Shown in pieces: positions 22,327 to 36,100 of a stretch of DNA of 64,000 bases. Below the pieces are notes generated by a model that saw nothing but the letters and a program-made list of their open reading frames with translations, searched no databases and was not told the origin of the DNA. This DNA is from Aristolochia californica (taxonomy: Eukaryota > Streptophyta > Magnoliopsida > Piperales > Aristolochiaceae), in assembly GCA_029961685.1 (NCBI GenBank), contig JARWKL010000004.1, positions 27,657,610 through 27,721,609 on the forward strand. Direction: 5' to 3'. A program made the translations under genes and the position numbers. Positions within the stretch are counted from its first letter, which is position 1, and each line of letters begins with the position of its first letter.

Positions 22327-25300
22327 TAAATATCCCACCACATATTCACTTGAGAATTTAATGTTATTCTCTTTAAAAGGTTTGCATCCATATGTCATTT
22401 GCATCTTTAACATGTTTCAAGCTTGCATATCCATTTTTTAAAACATGTGTAGAAAAGTCTCCATCTTATAAAATTCTGAACAATTAGGGTTGAACTAGTG
22501 GAATTTCCCAAACTTTGATAACAAAAATTTGTGTTCATTTGTGTTGTGCGAATAAATTTTCTTTACTCACATTTGTTTATTTCTTTAAATTCTTTCCATA
22601 CATAAACTCTAAAATTTTCATTTTGTTGTGATATATTCGCCTTTTATCTCATTTTTTTTGTTTACGAGATGAAGGGAAAGTGAAAACTCAAGTTTTGATT
22701 TAAGAAAAAAGTATACATCTAAAATGGAATTGCACTATGCACAAAATTAGAGAGAGATAATTCCAAAAAGTGTCTGAAATTTTTAGGGATTGTAAACTCT
22801 TTTTAGGTTTTATACATCTGGTTCTACAATCGTCGGGAAGTGGGGGAGGCAACAGATTTTTAACTGAGTGTGGACTCCCAATACATAAGTCAATCCATAA
22901 AAAAATATAGCCCGTTACGCATGATAAATCACTTTACAATCATCTATGATCGTTAGGTCAATTTTTTTTAAATGGGCAAAATAATAGCTTGTTCACTCGG
23001 GTAAATATCCCACCGCACGTTTACTTGAGAATTTAATGTTATTCTCTTTAAAAGGTTTGGATCCATAGGTCATTTTCATCTTTAAAATGTTTCAAGCATA
23101 TATATCCCTTTTTTAAAACTTGTCTAGAAAAATCTTCTTCTTATAATATTCCGAACTATTATGGTTGAACTATTGGAATTGCCCAAACTTGGAAAATAAA
23201 ACTTTTGTGTTCATTTGTGGTCTGTGAATAAATTTTCTTTACTTACATTTTTTTTCTTGCTTTAAATTCTTTCCATACATAAACTCTAAAATTTTCATTT
23301 TGTTGTGATCTATTTGCCTTTTATCTTTTTTTTTAGTTTACGAGATAAAGGGAAAGTGAAAACTAGAGTTTTGATTTAAGAAAAAAGTATACATCTAAAA
23401 TAGAAATGCACAATGCACAAATGTAGAGGGAGATAATTCCAAAAAGTGTCTGTAATTTTTAGGGATTGTAAACTCTTTTTAGTTTTTATATATCAGGTTC
23501 TGCAATACTCGGCAAAGGGCGAGCAGGGGATTTTTCATTGAGTGTTGACTCCCTATCCATTAGTCATTCCACACAGAATATAGCCTGTTACAAATGATAA
23601 ATGACTTTACAATCATCTATGATCGATAGGTCAACTTTTTGTAAATGGGCAAAATAATGGCTTGTATCACTCGGGTAAATATCCCACCGCACCTTCACTT
23701 GAGAATTTAATGTTATTCTCTTTAAAAGGTTTGGATCCAAAGGTCATTTGCATCTTTAACATGTTTCAAGCTTGGATATCCCTTTCTTAAAACATGAGTA
23801 GAAAAATCTCCTTCTAATAAAATTCCAAACTATTAGGGTTGAACTAATGGAATTGCCCAAACTTGGATACCAAAATTTTTGTGTTCATTTGTGGTGTGTG
23901 AATAAATTTTCTTTACTTACATTTGCTTCTTGCTTTAAATTCTTTCCATACATAAACTCTAAAATTTTCATTTTGTTGTGATCAATTTGCCTTTTATGTC
24001 TTTTTTTTATGAGATAAAGGGAAAGTGAAAGCTCAAGTTTGGATTTAAGAAAAAAGTATACATCTAAAATAGAAATGCACAATGCACAAATGTAGAGAGA
24101 GATAATTCTGAAAAGTGTCTGTAATTTTAGGGATTGTAAACTCTTTCTAGTTTTTAAATATTAGGTCCTGCAATCGTCAGGAAAAGGGGGAGACGAGGAT
24201 TTTTCACTGAGTCCTATCCATAAATCATTCCATACAAAAATATAACTGGTTATGCATAATGAATCCCTTTGCAAAATAATGGCTTGTTTGACTCGGGTAA
24301 ATATACCTCCGCACGTTCACTTGAGAATTTAAAGTTATTCTCTTTAAAAGGTTTAATTCCATAGGTCACTTGAATCTTTAACATGTTTGAAGCATGCATA
24401 TCCTTTTTTTAAAACATGTGTAGAAAAATCTCTTTCTTATAAAATTTCGAGCTAATAGAGTTGAGCTAGTTGAATTACCCAAACTTGGATAACAAAACTT
24501 TTGTGTTCATTTTTGGTGTGTGAATAAATTTTCTTTACTAACATTTGTTTATTTCTTTAAATTATTTCCATACATAAACTCTAAAATTTTCATTTTGTTC
24601 TGATCTGTTTGCCTTTTATCTCTTTTTTTTTGTTTACGAGATGAAGGGAAAGTGAAAACTCAATTTTTTTTTAAGAAAAAAGTATACATCTAAAAAGGAA
24701 ATTGACAATGTACAAATGTAGAGAGAGATAATTCAAAAAAATGTCTGTAATTTTTAGGGATTGTAAACTCTTTATAGTTTTTTACATATCAGGTTCTGCA
24801 ATCGTCGAGAAAAGGGGCAGGCGGGGGATTTTTAACTGCATGCATGTTGACTCCATATTCATAAGTCATTCCTTAAAAAATTAAAGCCCGTTCCTTATGA
24901 TAAATCACGTTACAATTAGCTAAGATCGTTAGGTCAGCGTTTTGTAAACAGGAAAAATAATGGCTTGTTTGACTCCGGTAAATATCCCACCACACGTTCA
25001 CTTGAGAATTTAATGTTATTCTCTTTAAAAGGTTTGGATCCATATTTCATTTGTATATTTAACATGTTTCAAGCATGCATATCCATTTTTTAAAACATGT
25101 GTAGAAAAATCTCTTTCTTGTAAAAGTCTGAGCTATTAGGGTTGAACTAGTGGAATTTCCCAAACTTGGATAACAAAACTTTTGTGTTCATTTGTGGTGT
25201 GTGAATAAATTTTATTTACTTACATTTTTTTATCGCTTTAAAATATTTTGATACATAAAATCTAAAATTTTCATTTTGTTGTGATCTATTTGCCTTTTAT

Positions 25301-26328
25301 CTCTTTTTTTTGTTTACGAGATAAAGGGAAAGTGAAAAATCAAGTTTTGATTTAAGAAAAAAGTATACATCTAAAATAGAAATGCACAATGCACAAATTT
25401 AGAGAGTGATAATTCCAAAATGTGTCAGTAATTTTTAGGGATTGTAAACTCTTTTTAGTTTTTATATATTAGGTTTTGCAATTGTCGGGAAAAGGGGGAG
25501 GCAGGGTATTTTTTACTGACTGTTGACTCCCAATCCTTAAGTCATTCCTTACAAAAATATAGTCTGTTATGCATGATAAATCTCTTTACAATCTTCTATG
25601 ACCGTTAGGTCAACTTTTTGTAAATGGGCAAAATGATGGCTTGCTTGACTCAGGTAAATATCCCTCCGCACGTTCACTTGAGAATTAATGTTGTTCTCTT
25701 TAAAAGGTTTGGATCCATAGGTCATTTGAATCTTTAACATGTTTCAATCATGCATATCCATTTTTTCAAACATGTGAAGAAAAACATATTTCTTATAAAA
25801 TTCCGAGCAATTAGGGTTGAACTAGTGGAATTACCCAAACTTGGATTACAAAACTTTTGTGTTCATTTGTGGTGTGTGAATAAATTTTCTTTACTTAAAT
25901 TTGTTTCTTTCTTTAAATTATTTCCATACATAAACTCTAAAATTTTCATTTTTTTGTGATCAATTTTCCTTTTATGTCTTTTTTTTGTTTACGAGATAAA
26001 TGACAAGTGAAAGCTCAAGTTTTGATTCAAGAAAAAAGTATACATCAAAAATAGAAATGCACAATGCATAAATGTAGTGAGAGATAATTCCGAAAATTGT
26101 CTGTTATTTTTAGGCATTTTAATCTCTTTTTAGTTTTTATATATCAGTTTCTGCATTTGTCGGGAAAAGGGGACGAGGGGATTTTTCACTGAGTGTTGTC
26201 TCCCTATCCATAAGTCATTCCTTACAAAAATATAACCCTTTATGCATGATGAATCACCTTACAATCATCTATGATCGTTAGGCCAACTTTTTGTAAAGTT
26301 GCAAAATAATGGCTTGTTTGACTCGGGT
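22327..26328 (+). repeat. Six-monomer higher-order block, copy 1
   Basis: Six successive monomers whose private variants recur in order in the next block. Monomer 22327: shortened AAAAGTCTCC and G-box GAAGTGGGGG. Monomer 23002: TGTCTAGAAAAAT and CCGAACTATTATGGTTGAAC. Monomer 24298: CCTCCGCACGTTC, TTGAGCTAG, and the unusual TAACTGCATGCATGTTGAC. Monomer 24979: GAGATAAAGG, CAATTGTC, and AATCCTTAAGTC. The order and spacing make chance sharing unlikely. Confidence 0.68.
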
Positions 26329-29073
26329 AAATATCCCACCACACGTTCACTTGAGAATTTAATGTTATTCTCTTTAAAAGGTTCGCATCCATAGGTCATT
26401 TGCATCTTTAACATGTATCAAGCTTGCATATCCATTTTTTAAAACATGAGTAGAAAAGTCTCCTTCTTATAAAATTCCGAACTATTAGGGTTGAACTAGT
26501 GGAATTTCCCAAACTTGGATAACAAAATTTTGTGTTCATTTGTGGTGTTTGAATAAATTTTCTTTACTCACATTTGTTTATTGCTTTAAATTCTTTCTAT
26601 ACGTAAACTCTAAAATTTTCATTTTGTTGTGATCTATTCACCTTTTATCTCATTTTTTTGTTTACGAGATGAAGGGAAAGTGAAAACTCAAGTTTTGATT
26701 TAAGAAAAAAGTATACATCTAAAATGGAAATGCACTATGCAGAAAAGTAGAGAGAGATAATTCCAAAAAGTGTTTGTAATTTTGTAGGGATTGTAAACTC
26801 TTTTTAGGTTTTATACATCAGGTTCTGCAATCGTCGGGAAATGGGGGAGGATTTTTAACTGAGTGTGAATCCCAATCCATAAGTCAATTCATCAAAAAAT
26901 ATAGCCCGTTACTCATGACAAATCACTTTACAATCATCTATGATCGTTACTTCAGTTTTTTGTAAATGGGCAAAATAATAGTTTGTTTCATTCGGGTAAA
27001 CATCCCACCGTACGTTCACTTGAAAATTTAATGTTATTCTCTTTAAAAAGTTTGGATCCATAGGTCATTTGCATCTTTAAAATGTTTCAAGCATGTAAAT
27101 CCCTTTTTGAAAACATGTCTAGAAAAATCTCTTTCTTATAATATTCCGAACTATTATGGTTGAACTATTGGAGTTCCACAAACTTAGAAAACAAAATTTT
27201 GTGTTCATTTGTGTTGAGTGAATAAATTTTCTTTACTTACATTTTTTTCTTGCTTTAAATTCTTTCCATATATAGACTCTAAATTTTCATTTTGTTGTGA
27301 TCTATTTGCCTTTTATCTTTTTTTTTGTTTACAAGATAAAGGGAAAGTGAAAGCTCAAGTTGTGATTTAAGAAAACAGTATACATCTAAAATAGAAATGC
27401 ACAATGCACAAATGTAGAGAGAGATAATTCCGAAAAGTGTTTGTAATTTTTAGGGATTGTAAACTCTTTTTAGTTTTTATATATCATGTTTTGCAATCGT
27501 AGGGAAAAGGGGGAGGAGGGGATTTTTCACTGAGTGTTGACTCCCTAGCCATAAGTCATTCCTAAAAAAAATGTAACCTGTTACACATGATGAATCACTT
27601 GACAATCATCTATGATCGTTAGGCCAACTTTTTCTAAAGTTGCAAAATAATGGCTTGTTTGACTCGGGTAAATATTCCTCCGCACGTTCACTTGAGAATG
27701 TAAAGTTGTTCTCTTTAAAAGGTTTGGATCCATAGGTCATTTGAATCTTTAACATGTTTCAAGCATGCATATCCATTTTTTAAGACATGTGAAGTTCTTA
27801 TAAAATTCCGAGCTATTAGGGTTGAGCTAGTGGAATTACCCAAACTTGGATAACAAAACTTTTGTGTTCATGTCTAGTGTGTGAATAAATTTTATTTACT
27901 TACATCTATTTATTTCTTTAAATTCTTTCCATACATAAACTCTAAATTTTTTATTTTTTTGTGATCTATTTTTCTTTTATCTCTTTTTTTTTTGTTACGA
28001 GATGAAGGGAAAGTGAAAACACAAGTTTTGATTTAAGAGAAAAGTATACATCTAAAATGGAAATTCACAATGCAAAAATGCAGAGAGAGATAATTCCAAA
28101 AAGTGTCAGTAATTTTTAGGGATTATAAACTCTTTTTAGTTTTTATATATCAGGTTCTGCAATTGTCGGGAAAAGGGGCAGGCGGGGGATTTTTAACTGC
28201 ATCTTGACTCTATATCCATAAGTCATTCCTTACAAAAATATAGCTCGTTACTTATGATAAATCACGTTACGATTACCTATGATCGTTAGGTCAGCTTTTT
28301 GTAAACTGTAGAAATAATTGCTTGTTTGACTCGGGTAAATATCCGCCGCACATTCACTTGAGAATTTAATGTTATTCTCTTTAAAAGGTTTGGATCCATC
28401 GGTCATTGGAATCTATAACATCTTTCATGCATGCATATCCATTTTTTCAAACATGTGAAGAAAAACCTCTTTCTTATAAAACTCCGAGCTCGTAGGGTTG
28501 AACTAGTGGAATTTCGCAAACTTGGATAACAAAACTTTTGTGTTCATTTCTGGTGTGTGAATAAATTTTCTTTACTTACATTTGTTTATTGCTTTAAATT
28601 ATTTCCATCCATAAACTCTAAAATTTTCATTTTGTTGTGATCTATTTGCCTTTTATCTCTTTTTTTTGTTTAAGAGATAAAGGGAAAGTGAAAACTAGAG
28701 TTTTGATTTAAGAAAAAAGTATACATCTAAAATAGAAATGCACAATGTACAAATGTAGGGAGAGAAAATTCCAAAAAGTGTCAGTAATTTTTAGGGATTG
28801 TAAACTCTTTTTATTTTTTATATATTAGGTTCTGCAATTGTCATGAAAAGGGGGAGGCGGGGGAATTTTAACTGACTGTTGACTCCTAATCCTTAAGTCA
28901 TTCCTTATAAAAATATAGTCCATTACGCATGATAAATCTCTTTACAATCATCTATGATCATTAGGTCAAGTTTTCGTAAATGAGCAAAATAATGGGTTGT
29001 TTGACTCGGGTAAATATCCCTCCCCACGTTCACTTGAGAATTTAATGTTATCCTCTTTAAAAGGTTTGGATCC
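26328..29073 (+). repeat. Higher-order block, copy 2 (shortened)
   Basis: Monomers at 26328, 26997, 27669, 28336 and the start of 29011 carry the variants of 22327, 23002, 24298, 24979 and 25655 respectively. The offset is about 4,000 bp for the first two and about 3,360 bp for the rest, so one monomer (23676, or a 23002/23676 hybrid) is missing from this copy. The block is cut at about 29074 by a junction. Confidence 0.65.
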
Positions 29074-30175
29074 AGAGAGAGATAATTCTAAAAAGTTTAT
29101 GTAATTTTTAGGGATTGTAAACTCTTTTTTACTTTTTATATATCAGGTTTTGCAAATGTCGAGAAAACGGGGAGGTGGGGGATTTTTAACAGAGTGTTGA
29201 CTCCCAATCCATAAGTCATTCCTTACAAAAATATAGCTGTTACCCATGTTGAATCACTTTATTATCATCTATGATCATTAGGTCAACTTTTTGTAAATGG
29301 GAAAAATAATGGCTTGGTTGACTGGGGTAAATATCCCACCGTATGTTCAATTGAGAATTTAATATTATTCTCTTTTTAAAGGTTTGGATCCTTAGGTCAT
29401 TTGCATCTTTAACATATTTCAAGCATGCATATCCATTTTTTAAACATGTGTAGAAAAATCTCTTTCTTATAAAATTCCGAGCAATTAGGGTTGAACGAGT
29501 GGAATTTCCCAATATGGGATAACAAAACTTTTCTGTTCATTTGTGGTGTGTGAATAAATTTTCTTTATTTACATTTCTAAAATTTTCATTTTTTTGTGAT
29601 CTATTTGCCTTTTACCTCTTTTTTTGTTTACGAGATGAAGGGCAAGTGAAAAATCAAGTTTTGATTTAAGAAAGATGTGTACATGAAAAATGGAAATGCG
29701 CAATGCACAAATTTAGGGAGAGAAAAATCCAAAAAGTTTCTGTAATTTTAGGGGATTGTAAAGTCTTTTTAGTTTTTACATATCAGGTTTTGCAATCGTC
29801 AGGAAAGGGGGAGGCGGGGGGTTTCTAACTGAGTGTAGACACACCAATCCATAAGTCATTTCTTACAAAAATATAGCCCGTTACGCATGATAAATCACTT
29901 TTCCATCATCTACGATCGTTAGGTTAGCTTTTTGTAAATGGGCAAAATAATGGCTTGTTTGACTCGGTTAAATATCCCTCCACACATTCAGTTAAGAATT
30001 TAATGTTATTCTCTTTAAAAGGTTTTGATCCATAGGTAATTTGCATCTTTAACATGTCTCAAGCATGTATATGCATTTTTTAAAACAGGTGTAGAAAAAT
30101 CTCTTTCTTATGAAATTCCAAGCTATTAGGGTTGAACTTGAGGAATTTCCAAAATATGGGCTATTTTGACTCAGG
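29074..30175 (+). repeat. Rearranged satellite at the A/B domain border
   Basis: Three broken monomers in 1.1 kb. At about 29074 GGTTTGGATCCA joins AGAGAGATAATTC, leaving landmark spacing 317 (29011 to 29328). At about 29576 a deletion joins TTTACATTTCTAA to AATTTTC (spacing 641 to 29969). At about 30157 GGAATTTCCAAAATATGGG joins CTATTTTGACTCAGG (spacing 207 to 30176). No foreign DNA is visible; all pieces are satellite. Confidence 0.85.
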
Positions 30176-33100
30176 TAAAAATCCCACCGCATGTTCACTT
30201 CAGAATTTAATGTTATTCACTTCAAAAAGTTTTGATCCATAGGTCATTTAAATCTTTAACAAGTTTCATGCTTGCATATCCATTTTTTTAAAAAATGTGG
30301 AGAAAAATCTCTTTCTTATAGAACTCCGAGCTATAAGGGTTGAACTAATGGAATTTCCAAAACTGGGATAACAAAACCTTTCTGTTCATTTGTGGTGTGC
30401 GAATAAATTTACTTTACTTACATTTTTTATTGCTTTAAATTTTATCCATACATAAACTCTAAAATTTTCATTTTGTTGTGATCAATTTGCCTTTTTTTCT
30501 TTTTATGTTTACGAGATGAAGGGAAAGTGAAAACTCAAGTTTTGATTTAAGAAAAAAGTATACATCTAAAATGGAAATGCACAATGCACAAATGTAGAGA
30601 GAGAAAATTCCAAAAAGTGGTTGTAATTTTTAGGGATTGTAAACTCTTTTAAGTTTTTATATATCAAGTTTTGCAATCGTTGGGAAAAAGGAGAGGTAGG
30701 GGATTTTTAACCAAGTGTAGACTCCCAATCCATAAGTCATTCCTTACAAAAATATAGCCCGTTACGCATGAAAAATCACTTTACAATCATCTACGATTGT
30801 TATGTCAGCTGTTTGTAAATGGGAAAAATAATGGATTGTTTGACTCGGGTAAATATCCCACCACACATTCACTTAAGAATTTAATGTAATTCTCTTTAAA
30901 AATTTTCGATCCATTGGTCATTTGCATCTTTAACATGTTTCAAGCATGCATATCGATTTTTCAAAACATGTGTAGAAAAATCTCTCTTATAAAATTCCAA
31001 GCTATTAGTGCTGAAATAGTAGAATTTCACAAACATGGATAACATAACTTTTGTGTTGATTTGTAGTGTGTGAATAAATTTTCTTTACTTATATTTTTTA
31101 TTGCTTTAAATTTTTCCTTACATAAACTCTAAAATTTGCATTTTGTTATGATCTATTTGCCTTTTATCTCTTTTCTTTTTAACGAGATGAAGGGAAAGTG
31201 AAAACTCAAGTTTTGATTTAAGCAAAAAGTATACATCTAAAATGGAAATTCACCATACACAAATGTAGAGAGAGAAATTTCCAAAGAGTGTTTGTAATTT
31301 TTAGGGATAATAAACTCTTTTTAGCTTTTATATATCAGGTTTTGCAATCGTCGGGTAAGGGGGAGACGAAGGATTTTTAACTGAGAATAGACTCCTATTC
31401 CATACGTCATTCCATACAGAAATATACCCCGTTACACTTGATAAATCACTTTACTATCATCTACGATCGTTAGGTCAGCTTTTTGTAAATGGGCAAACTA
31501 ATGGCTTGTTTGACTCGGGTAAATATCCCACCCCACATTCACTTCAGAATTTAATGTTATTCTCTTTAAAAGGTTTGGATCTAGAGGTCATTTTCATCTT
31601 TAACATGTTTCAACCATGCATATCCATTTTTTAAAACATGCGTAGAAAAATCTTTCTTATAAAATTTCGAGCTATATGGGTTGAACTAGAGGAATTTCCC
31701 AAACTAGGATAACAAAACTTTTATGTTCATTTGTGGTGTGCGAATAAATTTTCTTTACTTACATGTGGTATTGCTTTAGATTTTTTCCACATATAAACTC
31801 TAAAATTTTCTATTTGTTGTGATCTATTTGCCTTTTATTTTTATTTTTTTTACGAGATGAAGGGAACGTGAAAACTCAAGTTTTGATTGTCGAAAAAAGT
31901 ATACATTTAAAATGGAAATGCACAATGCAATAATGTAGAGAGAGATAATTCCAAAAAGTGTCTGTAATTTTTAGGGATTGTAAACTCTTTATAGTTTTTA
32001 TAAATCAGGTTTTACAATCGTTGGGAAAAGGGGGAGGCTGGGGATTTTTAATTGAGTGTAGACTCCCAATCCATAAGTCATTTATTATAAAAATATAGCC
32101 CGTTACGCATGATCAATCACTTTACAATCATATATGATCGTTAGGTCAACTTTTTATAAATGGTCAAATAATGGGTTGCTTGATTTGGGTAAATATCTCA
32201 TCGCATGTTCACTTGAGAATTTAATGTTATTCACTTTAAAAGGTTTGGATCCATAGGTCATTCGCATCTTTAACATATTTCAAGCATGCATATCCATTTT
32301 TTAAAACATGTGTAGAAGAATCTCTTTCTTATAAAATTTCGAGCTATTAGGGTTGAACTAGTGGAATTTCCCAAACTTGTATAACAAAGCTTTTGTGTTC
32401 ATTTGTGGTGTGTGAATAAATTTTCTTTACTTACATTTATTATTGCTTTTAATTTTTTCCATACATAAACTCTAAAATTTTCATTTTGTTCTGATCTATT
32501 TGAAATTTATCTCTTTTTATGTTTACAAGATGAAGGGAAAGTGAAAACTCAAGTTTTGATTTAAGAAAAAAGTATAAATCTAAAATGGAAATGAACAATG
32601 CACAAATGTAGACAGAGATAATTCCAAAAAAAGTCTGTAATTTTTAGGGATTGTAAACTCTTTTTAGTTTTTGTATATCAGGTTTTACAATTGTCGGGAA
32701 AAGGGGGAGGCAGGGAATTTTTAACTGAGTGTTGACTCCCAATCCATTAGTCATTCCTTACAAAAATTTAGCCTGTCACGCATGTAAATCACTTTACAAT
32801 CATCTATGATCGATAGGTCAGCTTTTTATAAATGGGCAAAATAATGGCTTGTTTGACTCAGGTAAATATCCCACCGTACGTTCACTTGAGAATTTAATGT
32901 TATTCTCTTTAAAATGTTTGGATCCATAGGTCATTTGTATCTTTAACATGTTTCAAGTATGCATATCCCTTTTATAAAACATGTGTAGAAAAATCTCTTT
33001 CTTATAAAATTTCGAGCTATTAGTGTTGAACTAGAGGAATTTCCCAAACTTGGATAACAAAACTTTTGTCTTCATTTGTGGAATGTGAATAAATTTTCTT

Positions 33101-36100
33101 TATTTACATTCGTTATTGCTTTAAATTCTTTTCCTACATAAACTTTAAAATTTTCATTTTGTTGAGATCTATTTGCTTTTATCTCTTTTTTTGTTTACGA
33201 GATGAAGAGAAAGTGAAAACACAAGTTTTTATTTATGAAAAAAGTCTACATCCAAAATGGGAATGCACTATGCCCAAATGTAGAGAGAGATAATTCCAAA
33301 AAGTGTCTGTAATTTTTAGGGATTGTAAACGCTTTTTAGTTTTTATATATCAGGTTTTGCAAACGTCGAGAAAATGGGGAGGCTGGGGATTTTTAACTGA
33401 GTGTAGACTCCCAATCCATAAGTCATTCCTTAAGAAAATATAGCCTATTATGCATGATCAATCATTTTAATATCAATGATCGTTAGGTCAGCTTTTTGTA
33501 AATTGGCAAAATAATGGCTTGTTTGACTCGGGTAAATATCCCACCGCAAGTGCACTTGAGAATTTAATGTTATTCACTTTAAAAGGTTTGGATCCATATG
33601 TCATTTGCATCTGTAACATGTTTCAGGCAAGCATATCCATTTTCTTAAAATATGTGTAGAAAAATCTCTTTCTTATAAAATTCCGAGCTATGAAGGTTGA
33701 ACTAGTTAAATTTCCCAAACTAGGATAACAAAATTTTTGTGTTCAATTGTGGTGTGTGAATAAATTTTCTTTATTTACATTTGTTATTGCTTTAAATTTT
33801 TTCCATACATAAACTCTAAAATTTTCATTTTGTTGTGATCTATTTGCCTTTTAACTCTTTTTACGTTTACGAGATGAAGGGAAAGTGAAAACTGAAACTT
33901 TGATTTAAGAAAAAGTATACATTTAAAATGGAAAGGCACAATGCACAAATATAGATAGAGATAATTCCAAAAAGTGTTTGTAATTTTTAGGGATTGTAAA
34001 CTCTTTTTAGTTTTTATATATTAGGTTTTGCAATCGTCAGGAAAAGAGGGAGGCGGGGGATTTTTAACTGAGTGTAGACTCCCAATTCAAAAGTCATTCC
34101 TTACAAAACTATAGCATGTTATGTATGATAAATCACTTTACAATCATCTACGATCGTTAGGCCAGCTTTTTTTAAATGGGCAAAATAATGGCTTGTTTGA
34201 CTCGGGTAAATATCCCACCGCACTTTCACTTAAGAATTTAATGGTATTCTCTTTAAAAGGTTTGGATCCATAGGTCATTTGCATCTTTAACATGTTTCGA
34301 ACATGCATATCCAGTTTTGAAAACATGTGTAGAAAAATCTCTTTCTCATAAAATTCCGAGCTATTAGGGTTGAACTAGTGGAATTTCCCAAACTTGGATA
34401 ATAAAACTTTTGTGTTCATTTGTGGTGTGTGAATAAATTTTCTTTACTTACATTTGTTAATGCTTTAAATTTTTTATATACATAAACTCTAAAATTTTCA
34501 TTTTGTTGTGATCCATTTTACCATTTATCTCTTTTTTTGTTTACGAGATGAAGGGAAAATTAAAACTCTTGTTTTTATTTAAGAAAAAAGTATACATCTA
34601 AAATGGAAATGCACAATGCACAAATGTATAGAGAGAGTATTCCAAAAAGTGTCTATAATATTTAGGGATTGTAAACTCTTTTTACTTTTTATATATCATG
34701 TTTTGCAATCGTCAGGAAAAGGGGGTGGCGGGGGATTTTTAATTGAGTGTAGACTCCCAATCCATAAGTCATTCCTTAAAAAAATATAGCTCGTTACACA
34801 TGAAATAACACTTTACAATCATCTACGATCGCTATATCAGCTTTTTGTAAATGGAAAAAATAATGGATTGTTTGACTCGGGTAAATTTCCCAATGCACAT
34901 TCACTTAAGAATTTAATGTTATTCTCTTTAAAAGGTTTCAATCCATAGGTCATTTGCATCTTTAACATGTTTATAGCATGCATATCGATTTTTCAAAACA
35001 TGTGTAGAAAAATCTCTCACATATAAAATTCCAAGCTATTAGTGCTGAACTAGTGGAATTTCCCAAACTTGGAGAACATAACTTTTGTGTTGATTTGTGG
35101 TGTGTGAATAAATTTTCTTGACTTACAATTCTTATTGCTTTAAATTTTTTCCTTACGTCAACTCTAAAATTTGCATTTTGTTGTTATCTATTTGCCTTTT
35201 ATCTCTTTTTTTGTTTACGAGAAGAAGGGAAAGTGAAAACTCAAGTTTTGATTTAAGCAAAAAGTATACATCTAAAATGGAAATTCACAATGCACAAATT
35301 TAGAGAGACAAAATTCCGAAGAGTGTTTGTAATTTTTAGGGATAGTAAACTCTTTTTAGCTTGATACACATGATAAATCACTTTACAATCATCTATGATC
35401 GATAGGTCAGCTTTTTGTAAATGGGAAAAATAATGGCTTGTTTGACTCGGGTAAATATCCCACCGTACGTTCACTTGAGAATTTAATGTTATTCTCTTTA
35501 AAAGGTTTGGATCCATAGGTCATTTGTATCTTTAACGTGTTTCAAGTATGCATATCCCTTTTATAAAACATGTGTAGAAAAATATCTTTGTTATAATATT
35601 TCGAGCTATTAGGGTTGAACCAGAGCAATTTCTCAAACTTGGATAACAAAAGTTTTGTCTTCATTTATGGTGTGTGAATAAATTTCGTTACTTACATTCG
35701 TTATTGCTTTCAATTCTTTCCATACATAAACTCTATAATTTTTATTTTGTTGTGATCTATTTTCCTTTTATCTCTTTTTTTGTTTACGAGATAAAGAGAA
35801 AGTGAAAACACAAGTTTTGATTTATGAAAAAAGTCCAAAATAGGAATGCACTATGCCCAAATATAGAGAGAGATAATTCCAAAAAGTGTCTGTAATTTGT
35901 AGTGATTGTAAACGCTTTTTTGTTTTTATATATCAGGTTTTGCAATCGTCGGGAAAAGGGGGTGGTTGGGTATTTTTAACTGAGTGTAGACTCCCAATCC
36001 ATAAGTCATTGCTTAAGAAAATACAGACGATTATGCATGATCAATCACTTTACAATCAACGATCTTTAGTTCATCTTTTTGTAAATGGGCAAAATAATGG

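Larger units (their letters stand above)
9164..29073 (+). repeat. Satellite array, domain A1 (type A monomers)
   Basis: Uninterrupted head-to-tail monomers. Landmark positions: 9244, 9917, 10592, 11268, 11942, 12613, 13270, 13926, 14565, 15239, 15913, 16590, 17264, 17602, 18277, 18952, 19627, 20301, 20977, 21653, 22327, 23002, 23676, 24298, 24979, 25655, 26328, 26997, 27669, 28336, 29011. Most spacings are 671-677. Short ones are 657, 656 and 639 (13-14.5 kb, separate small deletions), 338 (17.3 kb) and 622 (about 24.27 kb, where ATGAATCCCTTTGC joins two parts). Type A diagnostics: TTTGTTTATTGC, AAATTCTTTCC, GGTTCTGCAATCG, AGTATACATC, GAGAGAGATAATTCC, TAACTGAGTG. Nothing in it looks like a gene. 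Confidence 0.96.
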
